Source: Peptoniphilus rachelemmaiella
GTDB lineage: Bacteria; Bacillota; Clostridia; Tissierellales; Peptoniphilaceae
NCBI RefSeq assembly: GCF_943169845.1
Contig: NZ_CALPBW010000001.1
Location: forward strand, 156,891-220,890
Reading direction: 5' to 3'
Length of the DNA: 64,000 nucleotides
A model generated the notes under the pieces. That model made no database searches. It saw only the letters and a list, made by a program, of their open reading frames with translations, and was not told the DNA's origin. Below are positions 62,320 through 64,000 of the stretch, piece by piece (within the stretch, counting starts at the first letter, position 1; each line of letters begins with the position of its first letter). The translations under genes were made by a program, and so were the position numbers.

Positions 62320-63717
62320 ATGGATCTGTTACTGAAAGTAAACGGATATTTGTACTACCCTATACTTATTATTATCTTAATCGGCGCCGGCCTGTACTTC
62401 ACCGTGCGCACGGGATTTTTGCAATTATCGATGTTCGGAGAATCCCTCCGCGTCTTGAGAGAAGAGCCCCACGAAGGGGAAGTCTCCTCCTTCCAAGCCC
62501 TTATGGTTTCCACGGCCTCCCGTGTCGGCACGGGCAACATCGTCGGCGTGGCCCAAGCCATCTGCCTCGGCGGCTACGGCGCCGTGTTCTGGATGTGGCT
62601 CATCGCCTTAATCGGCGGCGCATCGGCCTTTATCGAATCCACACTGGCGCAAATCTATAAGCGCCGGGGCGAGCACGGCACCAGCTACGGCGGGCCCAGT
62701 TATTATATTGAAATCGCCTTGGGCTCCAGAACCATCGGCGTACTCTTCGCCGTCTTCTTGATCTTAACCTACGCCGTGGGCTTCAATATGCTCGCCTCCT
62801 TCAACATGACCGACTCCTTCCGCGTCTACGATTTCTTCGTGGAAGGCAAGACCACCTGGATCATCGGCGCCGTCCTCGCCATCGTCGCCGGCTACTGCAT
62901 CTTAGGCGGCGGCAAGCGCATCATCAAGGCCACCTCCACCTTGGTGCCCTTCATGGGCATTATCTTCGTGGCCATGGCCCTGTTTATGATCTTTAGAAAC
63001 ATCAGCTACATGCCCACCGTATTCAAAAACATCTTCTCCGATGCCTTCAACTTCCAAGCCATCTTCGGCGGCTTGGCCGGTTCCGCCCTGGTCCAAGGGA
63101 TCAAGCGGGGGCTCTACTCCAACGAAGCCGGTATGGGTTCTGCGCCCAACGCAGCAGCCTCGGCGGATGTGTCCCACCCGGTAAAACAAGGCTTGGTTCA
63201 AATGTTTTCCGTCTTCCTAGACACCCTGGTTATCTGCTCCGCTACGGCATTTATGGCCATGGCATCGGGGGTTGAAGCCACGGAAGAATTGGCCGGCGCC
63301 GCCTATGTACAGGAATCACTGGCCACGGTCTTCGGCCACTACGGCTACGTCTTTATCTCCCTGTCCTTGACCCTCTTCGCCTTTACCACTCTCTTGGGCA
63401 ATCTCTACTACGTGGACAGCTGCCTCAACTATCTCCACAAAAAAGCCCCCTCGAAAACCTTCATGCTTTGCTACCGACTCGTGGCGATTCTCCTCATCTT
63501 CCTGGGAAGCAGCATGAAAATGGAACTGGCATGGAACGTGGCGGACTTTTTAATGGCCCTCATGGTGCTTGTCAACATCCCCGCCATTTTACTTTTGGGC
63601 AATCAGGCCCTGGCCGCATTAAAAGACTACAAGGAACAATCCCACGCCGGCAAAAATCCCCACTTTATCGGCAGAAACATCGGCCTCGACGAAAGCAAAT
63701 TGGATTATTGGAAATAA
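62320..63717 (+). CDS. Sodium:alanine-type symporter (AGCS family)
   Basis: The 465-residue protein has about ten to eleven hydrophobic segments and the AGCS signature ASRVGTGNIVGVAQAICLGGYGAVFWMW (about 67-94), with GIKRGLYSNEAGMGSAPNAAA in the middle. It imports alanine or glycine with sodium. RBS is weak (GAGG). It fits an amino-acid fermenter and would use the sodium gradient. Monocistronic, ended by a terminator. Confidence 0.93.
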   Translation: MDLLLKVNGYLYYPILIIILIGAGLYFTVRTGFLQLSMFGESLRVLREEPHEGEVSSFQALMVSTASRVGTGNIVGVAQAICLGGYGAVFWMWLIALIGGASAFIESTLAQIYKRRGEHGTSYGGPSYYIEIALGSRTIGVLFAVFLILTYAVGFNMLASFNMTDSFRVYDFFVEGKTTWIIGAVLAIVAGYCILGGGKRIIKATSTLVPFMGIIFVAMALFMIFRNISYMPTVFKNIFSDAFNFQAIFGGLAGSALVQGIKRGLYSNEAGMGSAPNAAASADVSHPVKQGLVQMFSVFLDTLVICSATAFMAMASGVEATEELAGAAYVQESLATVFGHYGYVFISLSLTLFAFTTLLGNLYYVDSCLNYLHKKAPSKTFMLCYRLVAILLIFLGSSMKMELAWNVADFLMALMVLVNIPAILLLGNQALAALKDYKEQSHAGKNPHFIGRNIGLDESKLDYWK

Positions 63718-63734
63718 AAGCATCGCCTTTTGAA

Positions 63735-63790
63735 GCGCCTCTCGCAGGCGCTTTTTTTGCATTAGAAAACCCCCGGTTAGACCGGGGGTT
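63735..63790 (+). terminator. Terminator and second GC-rich hairpin
   Basis: AGCGCCT-CTCGC-AGGCGCT followed by T7 (to about 63758), then AACCCCCGG-TTAGA-CCGGGGGTT (63768-63790). The second resembles the hairpin at 46022-46041. Confidence 0.85.
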
Positions 63791-63877
63791 CCGTTTAGCT
63801 TTAGCGATAATCACCCGTTATTCCCAGAATGGTATGATAAGAAAGGTCTGCCAACCAATCACAATCAGGAGGGAATA

Positions 63878-64000
63878 ATGACATCACTAAATCACACCCA
63901 TAGTTTATCACACACAAAATGGAATTGTAAGTATCACGTAGTGTTTGCTCCGAAATACAGGCGAAAAGTATTTTATGGATCGAAGCGCTTAGAAATTGGA
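63878..64000 (+). mobile_element. tnpA: IS200-type transposase TnpA, 5' part
   Basis: ATG after CAGGAGGG (63867-63874). The 41 codons before the window edge read like the N-terminus of IS200-type Y1 transposases: SLSHTKWNCKYHVVFAPKYRRKVF. These cut single-stranded DNA with an active-site tyrosine and insert without target duplication. The left end of the element is probably in 63790-63877, but I could not define its terminal hairpin. The gene runs out of the window. Confidence 0.88.

Noticed and set aside
1..64000. tRNA, rRNA or CRISPR array
   Set aside because: No cloverleaf or rRNA-like segment and no regular spacer-repeat pattern was seen; the only short tandem array is the minisatellite at 46081.

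Overview
The window reads as a low-GC-lineage Gram-positive (Firmicutes) anaerobe that ferments amino acids. The basis is a complete 2-hydroxyacyl-CoA dehydratase (reductive Stickland) gene set, EtfAB, a V/A-type ATPase, a glycyl-radical enzyme with its activase, SLH-domain and giant repeat surface proteins, and Gram-positive promoters, RBSs and terminators. The mix resembles Peptoniphilaceae/Tissierellia or related Clostridia; this placement is inference from gene content, not a database match. By eye, the metabolic genes are near half GC, while parts of the surface-protein genes are much richer in AT.

Layout. (1) Bases 1-25.7 kb are a surface-protein island. It holds the 3' end of a giant protein gene, a small membrane-protein gene, a 2065-residue secreted repeat protein followed 17 bp later by a 1555-residue SLH protein, and a ~3690-residue secreted repeat protein. 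The three giant genes end in a practically identical 248-bp segment. Behind the third copy lies only a decayed stub of the SLH gene. (2) 25.8-28.9 kb: a Crp/Fnr-type regulator divergent from a YjjI-type glycyl-radical enzyme and its YjjW activase. (3) 29.0-33.4 kb: a secreted stalk-domain protein whose promoter contains a G9 tract, a propionate-type CoA-transferase and a convergent acyl-CoA synthetase. (4) 33.7-46.0 kb: GntR regulator, hadA-hadI-hadB-hadC, ldhA-brnQ-aminotransferase, acyl-CoA dehydrogenase-etfB-etfA. Together these can import a branched-chain amino acid, transaminate it, reduce the 2-oxoacid, activate it to the CoA ester, dehydrate it, and reduce the enoyl-CoA with an Etf-linked dehydrogenase. 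A palindrome of type CTTGTATACAAG recurs at the promoters of these units and is a candidate GntR operator. (5) 46.2-52.4 kb: an aminotransferase, then asd-nitrilase-M20 peptidase on the minus strand, divergent hom, and an Lrp/AsnC regulator. (6) 52.8-61.4 kb: a nine-gene V/A-type ATPase operon (stalk H, C, I, K, F, E, A, B, D). (7) 61.4-64 kb: NUDIX hydrolase, a 36-residue membrane peptide gene, a sodium:alanine-type symporter and the start of an IS200-type transposase cut by the window end.

No tRNA, rRNA or CRISPR array was seen. The most unusual parts are the shared 3' cassette of the giant surface genes with the decayed SLH stub, the structured leader of the largest gene, the homopolymer-containing promoter, the symmetric asd/hom promoter, and the predicted GntR regulon.
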